Part shown: one piece after another, positions 25,602 through 33,758 of the stretch
Numbering within the stretch: position 1 is the stretch's first letter
How the letters are laid out: each line of letters opens with the position of its first letter
NCBI GenBank assembly: GCA_963777665.1
Contig: CAVZRJ010000008.1
Coordinates: 1-64,000 of the forward strand
DNA length: 64,000 bases
Reading direction: 5' to 3'
DNA from: Bog-756 sp963777665
Lineage (GTDB): Bacteria; Actinomycetota; Acidimicrobiia; Acidimicrobiales; RAAP-2
Translations under genes and position numbers: made by a program
The notes under the pieces: model-generated
The model's input: the letters and a program-made list of their open reading frames with translations, nothing else
Told to the model about the DNA's origin: nothing
The model's database searches: none

Positions 25602-25823
25602 GGTTCGAGCGGTACCGGCCAAGGTGCTCCCTGGGGACGGTACTAGAGCCCTAGAGCCGGTACGACCGTCCGGGCCTCGGTTACCCACAACGGGTAACCG
25701 GCAATTGCAGCGGTCTCGGGATACAGCTAGTCCCGCGACGGCCGCTCCCCGTTCCTGGCTCGCATGCCGTGCCCGGGCGCGCCTACCGTGCAAAGCGGGC
25801 GGGCGTCGACAAAGATGCGGCAC

Positions 25824-26315
25824 ATGCGCGAACACCGCTACTCCTTCGAGATGCGTCACTCTGCGGCGAGGATATGGGCCTTATTCCAGGACTATGACCG
25901 ATGGACCGATTATGCACCCATGGTGCGGCGGGTCGAGGTGCTCTATCCGGGCGACGAGCATCACAACGGACGACTCCGCCGCGTGATCTTCAAGATGCCC
26001 TTCGGTCGGGAAGGCTCGGCCCTCGAGCTGGTCACCGATGTGGAACCCGAGCGCGGCTACACCTACACGATGATCTCTGCCACCCCGGGCAACGACCAGA
26101 TCGGCCACGTCCGGCTCGAGCCTCTCGCCGTCAACCGGACCCGCTTCGATTTCGACGAGACATACAACCTCACGTCCTGGCCGTGGCGGTGGTTCGAGGG
26201 ACCCATCTACCGGTTCATCAACAAGAACAACGAGGACAGCATGCGCCGCGCCTCGCAGTGGTTGTCTGATCACCCCGAGTACCGGGTCGACCTGGTGGAC
26301 CCTGAGCGTCCTTAG
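25824..26315 (+). CDS. SRPBCC polyketide-cyclase-like protein
   Basis: About 163 residues from ATG 25824 (MREHRYSFEMRHSAARIW). START-fold motifs are ALFQDYDRWTDYAPMVRRVEVLYPGDEHHNGRLRRV, VTDVEPERGYTYTMIS and FDFDETYNL. It matches Polyketide_cyc2-type lipid- or polyketide-binding proteins. No biosynthetic partner is adjacent, so the ligand is unknown. Confidence 0.78.
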   Translation: MREHRYSFEMRHSAARIWALFQDYDRWTDYAPMVRRVEVLYPGDEHHNGRLRRVIFKMPFGREGSALELVTDVEPERGYTYTMISATPGNDQIGHVRLEPLAVNRTRFDFDETYNLTSWPWRWFEGPIYRFINKNNEDSMRRASQWLSDHPEYRVDLVDPERP

Positions 26316-26504
26316 CTTAGATCCGCCCAGTTCGGTGGTGTTCCTGCCGCTCCCGGATGGCATCGAGGGACGCGTCTCCTCGGCGTAGGGTCTTGTTCCA
26401 CAGCTCACGAAGTTGTTGGAGTATTCGGTTCTTGCTCGAGTAAGCCCCGACAAGCTCGACTGGCCTGCCACCGAATACCAGGTCGCAAGCCAACCGCCAT
26501 CGTC

Positions 26505-27281
26505 TCAGGCCATGCCCTTCGTCGCGGTCACACAGACCACGGCCATGAAGGGCGTCCAGAACGAGCGGTCGTCGAGCAACGCAAGGGTGCGATCGACGTC
26601 GCGATCGTCCAAGGCTGGGCCTGACTCCTGGAGCAGTGTGCGCGCCGTCCGAAGGGTGTGGTGCCAGAAGGCGGCAAGGTCTGAGCCGCCCTGCAGCATG
26701 TCTGTCTCGACGAGGACTCTCATGTGCTCCGGCCCCTGGGCGGATACCAGCCTTGGTAGCGTACGAGCCCACGTCCAGCGCCGGGTCAGGGCCTCGAATG
26801 TCCTTCGGAACGTCTCATCGGTGGCCGCCGAGACCGGAAATCCATCTGCCTCCTCCACGAGGAGTACCCCACCAGGGCGAACGGCCTCGAACAACTCCTG
26901 CAGGATGCGGTCCCGGTCGGGCAGGTGCATGAGGAGGTTTCGGGTATGGACAAGATCGAACGATTCGCCAGGCAGCATGGACGTAGCGAGGTCGGCCTCC
27001 CTCACCGTGATCTGGGTGCTCGAGCGGAGATGCTCGAGCAATGTCGTGTCACGATCGAGCGCAAGGACCGAGCCGTCGGGACCCACCCGTTGAGCGAGCG
27101 AGCGAGCGACCGAACCTGCTCCCGCACCCAGTTCGGCACAGTCCCAACCCGGAGCGACCCCCGCTTCACTGAGCAGTCGTTCGGTCCGGGGATCGGCGAT
27201 ACGCTCGAGGAGCCGAAGCCGCTCGGCCTCAGAAGCGAGCGCATTACTCCGCCAGTACACCCCGTCGGATCGCACCGTCAT
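26505..27281 (-). CDS. SAM-dependent methyltransferase (class I)
   Basis: About 258 residues from ATG 27281 (MTVRSDGVYWRSNALASEAERLRLL). Class I motifs are CAELGAGAGSVARSLA (SAM-binding), VLALDRDTTLLE, FDLVHTRNLLMHLPDRDRILQE and AVRPGGVLLVEE. The N-terminal YWRSN-A-x-A-S-E-x-E-R-L resembles uncharacterised actinobacterial methyltransferases. The substrate is unknown. Longer starts exist upstream but would overlap the divergent DUF5946 gene. Confidence 0.83.
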   Translation of the reverse strand: MTVRSDGVYWRSNALASEAERLRLLERIADPRTERLLSEAGVAPGWDCAELGAGAGSVARSLAQRVGPDGSVLALDRDTTLLEHLRSSTQITVREADLATSMLPGESFDLVHTRNLLMHLPDRDRILQELFEAVRPGGVLLVEEADGFPVSAATDETFRRTFEALTRRWTWARTLPRLVSAQGPEHMRVLVETDMLQGGSDLAAFWHHTLRTARTLLQESGPALDDRDVDRTLALLDDRSFWTPFMAVVCVTATKGMA

Positions 27282-27375
27282 GGGAACATTCTTCAAGAGA
27301 TCCAGCGGAACCGCACCTGTCGCTGTGACCGGTCCAGTCGATTCTGATCCAGTTGGCGGCTCTCCGATCAGTGGC

Positions 27376-27852
27376 ATGCGTTGTCCCGGGTGCGGGGCCG
27401 TCGTCCCCGAGCGAGCCGGTCCCACCCACGCCTACATGCTCTCGGCCGCCGGGTGTTGGGAGCGGTATTGCTCGCTCGAGGACTGGAAGGCAGGACTGAC
27501 CGGCGAGCGAGCGATCGTCACCGTCCAGGATCTCGTCGACTCCTACGCCGTCCAGCACGCCACCAACTCCGACCGGCGGAACCGGCAGTCGGTAGCCGTG
27601 CACCTCATGAGCCTCGGCGCAGGACGGGAACGGGGTCTCTCGGGGCGGCAGCGGCGGGCCTGTCTCGGCACCTGGGTAGGCCGGGAGTACCCAATGCTGG
27701 ACCCCCGCCCGGTCCGCTACGCGATCACGGTGTCGGACGTGACGGCGGCGACGGAGTCGGGGCGTCGCTCCATGATCGAGCGCATGGCGGCGTCGACGTG
27801 GTTGGCCTGGGCAGATCACCATGACACGGTCCGCGCCTGGCTGGACGGATGA
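27376..27852 (+). CDS. DUF5946-like cysteine-containing protein
   Basis: About 158 residues from ATG 27376 (MRCPGCGAVV); ATG 27280 is an alternative that would overlap the divergent methyltransferase start. A Cys-rich opening C-P-G-C-G and the pattern THAYMLSAAGCWERYCSLEDWKAG, VDSYAVQHATNSDRRNRQSVAVHLMSL match DUF5946 proteins of actinobacteria. Function is unknown; the two cysteines and following His may bind metal. Confidence 0.72.
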   Translation: MRCPGCGAVVPERAGPTHAYMLSAAGCWERYCSLEDWKAGLTGERAIVTVQDLVDSYAVQHATNSDRRNRQSVAVHLMSLGAGRERGLSGRQRRACLGTWVGREYPMLDPRPVRYAITVSDVTAATESGRRSMIERMAASTWLAWADHHDTVRAWLDG

Positions 27853-27902
27853 GGGCTCTCGACTGGCGTTCGCCGGGGATGGTCGGCTGCGCTGAACAGC
27901 GG

Positions 27903-28421
27903 TCAGCCCATTGTCTTGGCGCCGTCGATGGTCTCGCGGATGATGTCGGCGTGTCCGGCGTGCTGAGCTGTTTCGGCGATGATGTGGAGCAGGACGCGTC
28001 GGGCCGACCAGCTGGCCCCGGGCTCGAACCAGGGGGCCTCGGGTAGGGGATGGGCAACGTCCAAGGAAGGCAGCGTCGGCACCAGTTCGTCGGTGCGGCG
28101 GGCCACCTCGCCGTAGTTGGCCAGCAGCTGTACGAGGGAGACACCGTCCATCAGGAAACTGGCGAGATGCCTCTCGAAGGAGCTGGCGTCGGCCGATCCG
28201 ATCGCGTCCGGTACTTCCAGGATGAAGTCGACCCACCGCTCCTCCATCAGGGACACATGCTTGACGATCCCGCCCAGGCAGAGCTCGCTGGCGGTCGGCC
28301 GGAGCCCGGCCTCCTCGTCGGTCATGCCCTGGACGGTCCGGAGGAGGAACCCCCGGTGCTTGGAGAGCGTCTCGAGGATGTCGGCACGCTCCTGGGTGAT
28401 GGCCTCGGTGTCAGTGTGCAT
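27903..28421 (-). CDS. DinB-family (DUF664) protein
   Basis: About 172 residues from ATG 28421. DinB four-helix features are ERADILETLSKHRGFLLRTVQGMTDEEAGLRP, LGGIVKHVSLMEERW and LLHIIAETAQHAGHADIIRE, giving the three metal-ligand histidines expected of DinB/YfiT-like thiol transferases. It is divergent from a WYL regulator 90 bases away, a frequent pairing. Confidence 0.86.
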   Translation of the reverse strand: MHTDTEAITQERADILETLSKHRGFLLRTVQGMTDEEAGLRPTASELCLGGIVKHVSLMEERWVDFILEVPDAIGSADASSFERHLASFLMDGVSLVQLLANYGEVARRTDELVPTLPSLDVAHPLPEAPWFEPGASWSARRVLLHIIAETAQHAGHADIIRETIDGAKTMG

Positions 28422-28481
28422 TGGAACGCCTTTCTGTCGATGGGGTCGAGCACCACTATGAACCCAATAGCGGTCACTTCC

Positions 28482-28499
28482 TGTCCTCAATAGGGGACA
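28482..28499. promoter_or_regulatory. Inverted repeat between dinB-like and WYL genes
   Basis: TGTCC (28482-28486) and GGACA (28495-28499) flank 8 bases; extending inwards gives 6 of 7 paired bases. It lies in the divergent promoter region, 12 bases before the WYL start, and is a likely operator for that regulator. Confidence 0.45.
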
Positions 28500-28510
28500 T
28501 ACTGGGATTT

Positions 28511-29485
28511 GTGGCCAGCACCAGCTCGCGGATCCTCCGGCTCCTCTCCCTCTTGCAGACCCGCAGGTACTGGCCAGGAGCCGAACTGGCCGAACGGCTC
28601 GAGGTCTCGGCCCGGACGCTGCGTCGGGACATCGAGCGGCTGCGAGAGATGGGCTACCCGGTCGAGGCCCAGCGCGGCCTCGATGGCGGTTACCAGCTGG
28701 CCGCCGGGGCCGTGCTGCCTCCCCTGCTCCTCGACGACGAGGAGGCGGTGGCCCTCGGCGTGGGCCTGCAGACGGCCATCCAAGGTGGGGTCGTGGCTTC
28801 GATCGAGGAACCCTCGGTCCGGGCCTTGGCCAAGATCGTGCAGGTGATGCCGTCGCGGCTGCGACGTCGGGTCGACGCCTTGGCGGCAATGACGGTCGCA
28901 GCTCCCTGGAACGGTCCCCCCTCCACCGTCGACCCGGGCGACCTCACCTCCATCGCACTGGCCTGCCGCGACACCGAACGATTGGAGTTCGGCTACACCG
29001 CACGCGACGGCGCCGGCAGCGACCGGCGTGTGGAGCCCCACCGGATGGTCCTGCTCGGTCGGAGGTGGTACCTGGTCGCCTGGGACATGGATCGCTCCGA
29101 CTGGCGCAGCTTTCGTCTCGATCGCCTCACCGGGCCCCGGCGTACCGGGGCGCAGTTCCTGCCCCGAGCGTTGCCGGCCAATGATGCCGCCGAGTTCGTA
29201 CGAAACGGCATCGACAACCTGCCAACGCGCCATGACGTTGAGGCGTTGGTCCATGCGGATGCCTCGGCGGTCCGCTCCCGAGTCGGGACGTGGGCCACGA
29301 TCGAGGAGATCGACGGTGCTCGGTGCCGCCTGCGGATGACGTCCGAGTCGTTGGACTGGGTGCTGGTGGCCCTCAATCAGACCGGCGCCGAGTTCGAGGT
29401 GGTGTCCCCACCGGCACTGGTCGACTACGCCCACGAGCTGATCGCGCGGCTTGGTCGCGCCGTCGATGGACACGACCGAATCTGA
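28511..29485 (+). CDS. WYL-domain transcriptional regulator
   Basis: About 324 residues from GTG 28511 (VASTSSRILRLLSLLQTRRYW). An N-terminal HTH_11 (GAELAERLEVSARTLRRDIERLREMGYPVEAQRGLDGGYQL) is followed by a WYL domain with HRMVLLGRRWYLVAWDMDRSDWRSFRLDRL, where W-Y-L is visible, and a C-terminal WCX region. WYL proteins sense nucleic acids or small ligands and often control neighbouring DinB genes; the arrangement here supports this. A longer in-frame start (28421) would overlap the dinB-like start. Confidence 0.88.
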   Translation: MASTSSRILRLLSLLQTRRYWPGAELAERLEVSARTLRRDIERLREMGYPVEAQRGLDGGYQLAAGAVLPPLLLDDEEAVALGVGLQTAIQGGVVASIEEPSVRALAKIVQVMPSRLRRRVDALAAMTVAAPWNGPPSTVDPGDLTSIALACRDTERLEFGYTARDGAGSDRRVEPHRMVLLGRRWYLVAWDMDRSDWRSFRLDRLTGPRRTGAQFLPRALPANDAAEFVRNGIDNLPTRHDVEALVHADASAVRSRVGTWATIEEIDGARCRLRMTSESLDWVLVALNQTGAEFEVVSPPALVDYAHELIARLGRAVDGHDRI

Positions 29486-29611
29486 GTTCAATGCACATTT
29501 GGACGGGTCTGTTCACTCTGTCAAGGAGGGCGATACGAGATTGCGCCGAGTGGGGCGAAGGCGCTCGATCGCTGGTCAGTTCACAGTGGTGAGGGAGGCG
29601 TCAGAGAATGC

Positions 29612-30055
29612 TCAGGCTTCCATCCTGATGTTCTGCAGGCGCACCTCGCCATGGGCGACGAGTCGGCCCAACTCGTCGGTGATGTCGACGCGCCAGAGCT
29701 GCTGCGAGCGGCCCTGGTGGAGAGCCGCTGCGTCCACCACGACCCGCGCCGCAGTGAGCGATTTCAGGAAGTGGGTGGTGTTGGTGATTCCCACCGCCAC
29801 CAGTCCCAGATCGCGCACTGCGGTACTCGCCCCGATACTGGCGGCAGTCTCGATTGCGGTCGAGTAGACGCCGCCGTGCACGATCCCCCACGGGGTGTGG
29901 TGCTCCGATCCGAGCTGGATGTGACCGGTGACATGCGTGCTGCTGACTTCGTCGACCACAAGGCCCGCCGCGCGTCCGAATGCCCTCGAATCCTCGAGGG
30001 AGGGCACCTCGATCTCGGGGGCAGCGCCCGTCGGGCGTGCAGTTGGTCCTGTCAC
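29612..30055 (-). CDS. PaaI-like hotdog thioesterase
   Basis: About 147 residues from GTG 30055 (VTGPTARPTGAAPEI). The hotdog core has GRAAGLVVDEVSSTHVTGHIQL, HHTPWGIVHGGVYSTAIETAASIGAS with the H-G-G motif of the 4HBT family, and VGITNTTHFLKSL. It would hydrolyse an acyl- or aryl-CoA thioester; the substrate is unknown. The gene lies alone between the WYL regulator and a pirin fragment. Confidence 0.84.
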   Translation of the reverse strand: MTGPTARPTGAAPEIEVPSLEDSRAFGRAAGLVVDEVSSTHVTGHIQLGSEHHTPWGIVHGGVYSTAIETAASIGASTAVRDLGLVAVGITNTTHFLKSLTAARVVVDAAALHQGRSQQLWRVDITDELGRLVAHGEVRLQNIRMEA

Positions 30056-30137
30056 AGTGCGCAGAATACCTGACTGCGTACTATGACGCAACCCTATGAA
30101 TTCTAGGGCGTGAGGCGCAAGGTTTCGAAGGAAGAGC

Positions 30138-30500
30138 TCAGCGTTGGCGTGGCATCCAAACGGGTGGACTCGTCTCGATCCGGAACAGGTCCGAGGCGAC
30201 AGTGCCGAAGCGACCCGAGTCGGCGGCCCAATCCTCGTATCCCGCCTCGATCTCGTCGCGGGTGCGGGCGACGAAGTTCCACCACATGAGCAGCTGCTCT
30301 TCGAACGGGAGTCCTTTGAGCAGAAGGAGCCGGCCGGCCCCAGCGGAGGTGAGCGCCAGCGTGTCGCGTCCGGGGCCGAGGTAGAGGAGGTGGCCTGGCG
30401 TGACACGCTCGCTCTCGACGGAGACCGCGCCGATCGTCACGACGATGGCGTGTTCGCACGGGAGGGCGGGGAGCTGCAGCCGGCGGTGTTTCGGATCCAA
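30138..30500 (-). pseudogene. Pirin, C-terminal fragment
   Basis: 120 residues matching the end of pirin: HAIVVTIGAVSVESERV, HLLYLGPGRDTLAL, LLLLKGLPFEEQLLMWWNFVARTRDEIEAGYEDW. In-frame codons continue upstream to a stop near 30620 but do not provide the N-terminal cupin with its metal-binding histidines, and no good start is seen. A full pirin has about 290 residues, so this is a 5'-truncated remnant. Confidence 0.68.
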
Positions 30501-30735
30501 GCCGCTGCGGCCGCCGTGCAGGAGGTCGAAGACGAGGCGCTGTGACCACTGCCCGGGTACGATCCTGCTGGCCGTCGCCGCTCGCTCGAGGATCGGGGTC
30601 AGGTACGGGCGGCATCACGGCGCCCGGGTGCCACCGTCTCGAGCGGAAGGGCCACCGTCTCTCCTGAGGTTTTAGAGTGGCGTAGGGGCAGAACCCGAGA
30701 TGGTCACTCGAGGAGCGAACGACAGGTAGGCAACC

Positions 30736-31692
30736 GTGACGCACGACATGCCCCGACAGACGCCGCCGCAGAGCCAGTCCGCATGGCCGGCCTTGCCATA
30801 CGACAGGTGGAGTGCCACCTGTGACACGCTCCATGCGCACACCCAGGTGCTCGGCAAGCTGGCTGTGGCGTTGGCGCCGCCCGAGCCGCAACTGCAGCAC
30901 GCCGCCCTCCGTCTGACCGCCCGGGGCTGGGAGACATTGCCGCTGCCGGCACCGGACCACTCCGGAGCGCTGGTCACCGCACTCGACCTGCGGACCCATG
31001 AGGTCGTGGTGGAACATAGCGATGCCAGGGTCCGACGGGTTCCGCTGATGCCGAACCGCCCGGTGGGAGAGGTGACGCGGGAGGTGATCGCTGCGGTCGA
31101 CGAGCTCATGGGAGAGGTCAAGATCAACCCGCTCCCGCAGGAAGTGCCATGGACCATGCCGCTCGACGAGGACCACGAGCACCACACCTACGATCCGCAG
31201 CAGGTGACGACCTACTTCTCCGCCGCGACGCGTGCAGCCCTCGTCCTTGCCGCCCTGCGCGCCCCGTACCGTGGCCGCTCCAGTCCGGTGAACGCCTGGT
31301 GGGGAACCTTCGACCTGGCGGTGAGCTTGTTCTCCGGTCGGCCGGCAGACCCCCCTTCCACCGACTTCATCATGCGCAACTCGGCCACCGCAGAGCAGGT
31401 GGAGATCGGCTGGTGGCCAGGAGACGCCCGCTATCCCCGGGCGGCGTTCTACGGGTTTGCTTCCCCGGCACCCGACAGCTTTGCCACCGGCGATCTCTCC
31501 GGGTCGGCCGGTCGCTGGGACTCCGGGTTGGGCGAATACGTACTGGACTGGGACGACGCGATCGCCACCGGTGACCCGTTCGGCGCTTCCCTCGAGTTCG
31601 GCCACTCCGTCGTCGCTCACGCATGCAGCGTTTGCGACTGGGATCCGGTGCTTGCGGCCAGCGCGAACGGAAACCCGCCACCTGTGATCTGA
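30736..31692 (+). CDS. DUF5996-family protein
   Basis: 318 residues from GTG 30736. Family features are WPALPYDRWSATCDTLHAHTQVLGKLAVALAPPEP, ALRLTARGWETLPLP, FSAATRAALVLAALRAPYRGRSSPVNAWWGTFDLAVSLFSGRPADPP and IGWWPGD. DUF5996 is widespread in bacteria with no known biochemistry. It directly precedes the UBP zinc-finger gene (15 bases apart) and is likely co-transcribed with it. Confidence 0.82.
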   Translation: MTHDMPRQTPPQSQSAWPALPYDRWSATCDTLHAHTQVLGKLAVALAPPEPQLQHAALRLTARGWETLPLPAPDHSGALVTALDLRTHEVVVEHSDARVRRVPLMPNRPVGEVTREVIAAVDELMGEVKINPLPQEVPWTMPLDEDHEHHTYDPQQVTTYFSAATRAALVLAALRAPYRGRSSPVNAWWGTFDLAVSLFSGRPADPPSTDFIMRNSATAEQVEIGWWPGDARYPRAAFYGFASPAPDSFATGDLSGSAGRWDSGLGEYVLDWDDAIATGDPFGASLEFGHSVVAHACSVCDWDPVLAASANGNPPPVI

Positions 31693-31707
31693 AGAGGTAG
31701 GAATCGT

Positions 31708-32004
31708 ATGGCACAAACCTGTAGTCATCTCGACAGCGTGACTGATGTGGTGCCGTCGAGCGACGGCTGCGAGGACTGCCTGCGCATCGGCGGGCAGTGG
31801 GTGCACCTACGGCTGTGCATGCACTGTGGGCACGTGGGCTGCTGTGACAACTCTCCCAACCGGCACGCCACCGCCCATTGGCACGCGAATCGCGACCACC
31901 CGCTCATCCGTTCCTACGAACCCGGCGAAGACTGGTGGTGGTGCTATGCCGACGAGTTGTTCTTCGAGGTCGACGGGGCGCCTCCCTCGCCGTCCCATCC
32001 CTGA
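31708..32004 (+). CDS. UBP-type zinc-finger protein
   Basis: 98 residues. The single zf-UBP domain has C-S-H, CEDCLRIGGQWVHLRLCMHCGHVGCCDNSPNRHATAHWH and a final H-P-L-I-R-S, giving the Cys/His ligands of this fold. In eukaryotes such fingers bind ubiquitin C-termini. Bacterial stand-alone copies are common in actinobacteria, often with redox genes, but their role is unknown. It probably shares an operon with the DUF5996 gene. Confidence 0.88.
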   Translation: MAQTCSHLDSVTDVVPSSDGCEDCLRIGGQWVHLRLCMHCGHVGCCDNSPNRHATAHWHANRDHPLIRSYEPGEDWWWCYADELFFEVDGAPPSPSHP

Positions 32005-32157
32005 ACAGGTGGGCTCGCCCGCGAACGTGGGCTCCGCGTGTGGATCAGAGCGCAGACAGCGTCGTTCGCAGGTGAGCTCGCTCGCCCGAAGAACACGTTG
32101 ACGACTCCAGCCTCGGCACGCCGCTCCGCCTGCTCGACACAGTTGCCCGAAACAGCG

Positions 32158-33402
32158 TCACGTGCCGGCCGCCGAGGACACGGTGATGAAGTCACGTGCC
32201 CACCAGGATTCGAAGTACCTGCCCGCCGTACCCGTCATTCCTGGAAGCAGCTCTGTGCCGTTGGCCGGGCCGGCTGGACCTCTTGCAGTGGATGGCTGAT
32301 AAGAGCTGAAGTTCACCCAGTCCGTATTGATGTCGAGTTCCATCGCTCGGACCGCACCCGCTCGGGCCAGCAGATCGGCCAGGTCGGTGATGTTGAGGCC
32401 CGGACCGCCCACGTACACCAGTGCCCCATCGGCGGTCACCCCGAGCCCTGAACGCCACACGTACACCTGGTTGCCCAATGTGGCTCCCCATTGGTTGGTG
32501 TCGGCCGAGTTCAACCCGGGCACAGGTTGGCCGTTGTCCACGAGCAGGTCGAGGTTCTGACGCACAGACACCACAGTTGGGTTCATGGTGACGTCCCGGC
32601 CCCACTTCCCGACGGTCGAGGTGCCGTTGCTGTAGACGACGAATGAGGCCGCACCATTCCTGAGGGGGAAGACCATCTTGCCGTCGGTGTAGTACCCCCC
32701 ATTTGCCGTTGACATGAGGAACCCGGCGTTGAAGGCCGCCACCAGGCTGGTCGCCGCCGCCGGTTGAACGGGGGCGGTATGGGTATAGGGGCCACCGCCT
32801 GGGATCTGGCTTCCCGAGTACAGCGTCGCCTTCAGCAGTTTGGTGTCCATCCACGCGACCCCCACCACATAACTGGTGTGCACGGCATCTGGTCGGAGGG
32901 TGGTCACGTAGAGTGCGGGTATGCCGCCCACCAGCCGGCCGGCGGGCAACCACTGACCCTCTCCCGGGATGGGAGGACTGGCCAATGGCGCCATCGCTGC
33001 AGGAGGCGGTAGGTGTACCGGTCCGGCGTTGACCGCGGCTTGTGGAGCGCGTGGGTCGCGGATCGAGCCCTTAGGCGGCTGACCGCCCACCCGTGGTCCA
33101 TGGTGGCTGTACCACTCGTTCTCGACCCAGTTCACGATGCTCGCTCCGCCGTGCTCCCGTGCCCATTCGGCGAAGCGAGGACTGAGCGAGCTACCCATGG
33201 CGGGATTGGTCAGAGCGCTGCCGAGGGAGATGGCCAGCCAGATCAGGAATGCGGTCAATCCCAACCCGATGACGACCAGGATCCGGCGGCGACGGTAGAC
33301 TCTCTTGCGCCTCGACCGACGCTCACCGGAACGAGCCGTCGGCGTGAGCAGCGCTTCGATGTCGTCCTGTCGGTCGTCAACAGTCGATCCCTGGTTCATC
33401 AC
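32158..33402 (-). CDS. Membrane-anchored phosphodiester-glycosidase-like protein (NAGPA/DUF2233), copy 1
   Basis: 414 residues from GTG 33402 (ATG 33399 possible). A basic cytosolic N-terminus and one helix (RILVVIGLGLTAFLIWLAIS) anchor an exported domain. The domain shows SYVVGVAWMDTKLLKATLYSGSQIPGG, AAFNAGFLMSTANGGYYTDGKMV, YVGGPGLNITDLADLLARAGAVRAMELDINTDWVNF, the pattern of DUF2233/NAGPA-like proteins. A closely similar paralogue is at 40402-41631; the two bracket the first flavinylation module. Substrate unknown. Its start overlaps the stop of a small upstream ORF by GTGA. Confidence 0.78.
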   Translation of the reverse strand: MMNQGSTVDDRQDDIEALLTPTARSGERRSRRKRVYRRRRILVVIGLGLTAFLIWLAISLGSALTNPAMGSSLSPRFAEWAREHGGASIVNWVENEWYSHHGPRVGGQPPKGSIRDPRAPQAAVNAGPVHLPPPAAMAPLASPPIPGEGQWLPAGRLVGGIPALYVTTLRPDAVHTSYVVGVAWMDTKLLKATLYSGSQIPGGGPYTHTAPVQPAAATSLVAAFNAGFLMSTANGGYYTDGKMVFPLRNGAASFVVYSNGTSTVGKWGRDVTMNPTVVSVRQNLDLLVDNGQPVPGLNSADTNQWGATLGNQVYVWRSGLGVTADGALVYVGGPGLNITDLADLLARAGAVRAMELDINTDWVNFSSYQPSTARGPAGPANGTELLPGMTGTAGRYFESWWARDFITVSSAAGT

Positions 33403-33506
33403 CGCGGACCATCGTGACCGAACGTGAGCCAGGGATCAAGCATCGGAGCGTCAGCGTCGTCCGGCTCGAGAGAGAGGGCCCTGCTAGTCGTCACGAGATT
33501 GGTCAT
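33399..33506 (-). CDS. Small ORF coupled to copy-1 NAGPA-like gene (tentative)
   Basis: 35 codons from ATG 33506 (MTNLVTTSRALSLEPDDADA); its TGA overlaps the GTG of the next gene (GTGA). It lies downstream of the promoter-like site at 33608-33640. No motif is recognised and the ribosome-binding site is weak; the support is the tight overlap only. Confidence 0.3.
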   Translation of the reverse strand: MTNLVTTSRALSLEPDDADAPMLDPWLTFGHDGPR

Positions 33507-33607
33507 CCCGTCATGCCCGCCAACGCGATCGCGCGCGGCGCCAGGGCGTCTCCGGTCAGGTGGTATTCGCCCGCGGCTGGCTGGTCGCGATTGAGACGCA
33601 CAGCTGA

Positions 33608-33640
33608 ATGGTACGGAATGATCCTGACGACAGCATGAAG
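33608..33640 (-). promoter_or_regulatory. Shared promoter/regulator site, copy 1
   Basis: Read on the minus strand: CTTCAT, 6 bases, GTCAGGA, 8 bases, then the TAnnnT box TACCAT (33608-33613). The same pattern is found at 37799-37831 and 47919-47951. The paired half-sites 13 bases apart in start position suit an OmpR-type regulator. Downstream on this strand is the copy-1 NAGPA-like gene; the flavocytochrome gene is divergent. Confidence 0.55.
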
Positions 33641-33758
33641 CGTCCGGCACTGATCGCGATTACTTGCGGAACCGTTGGACGCTGAGGATCAACGAGCAGT
33701 CGTGACACCCACAGCAGACGTTAATCTCCCTCTTAACAACGTTCGCTAGCCTCGTAAT

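Larger units (their letters stand above)
25142..25823. other. Gene-free stretch with repeat copy B and tRNA-like remnant
   Basis: About 680 bases without a supported gene. It contains the second copy of the dispersed repeat (25280-25341) and, 180 bases further, a degenerate tRNA-like sequence (25520-25601). The combination looks like an old integration site, but no integrase gene is present. Confidence 0.45.

Noticed and set aside
30103..31806. A minus-strand open frame of about 567 codons
   Set aside because: Antisense to the DUF5996 gene and the pirin fragment region; residue composition is Arg/Pro/His-rich with no motifs.
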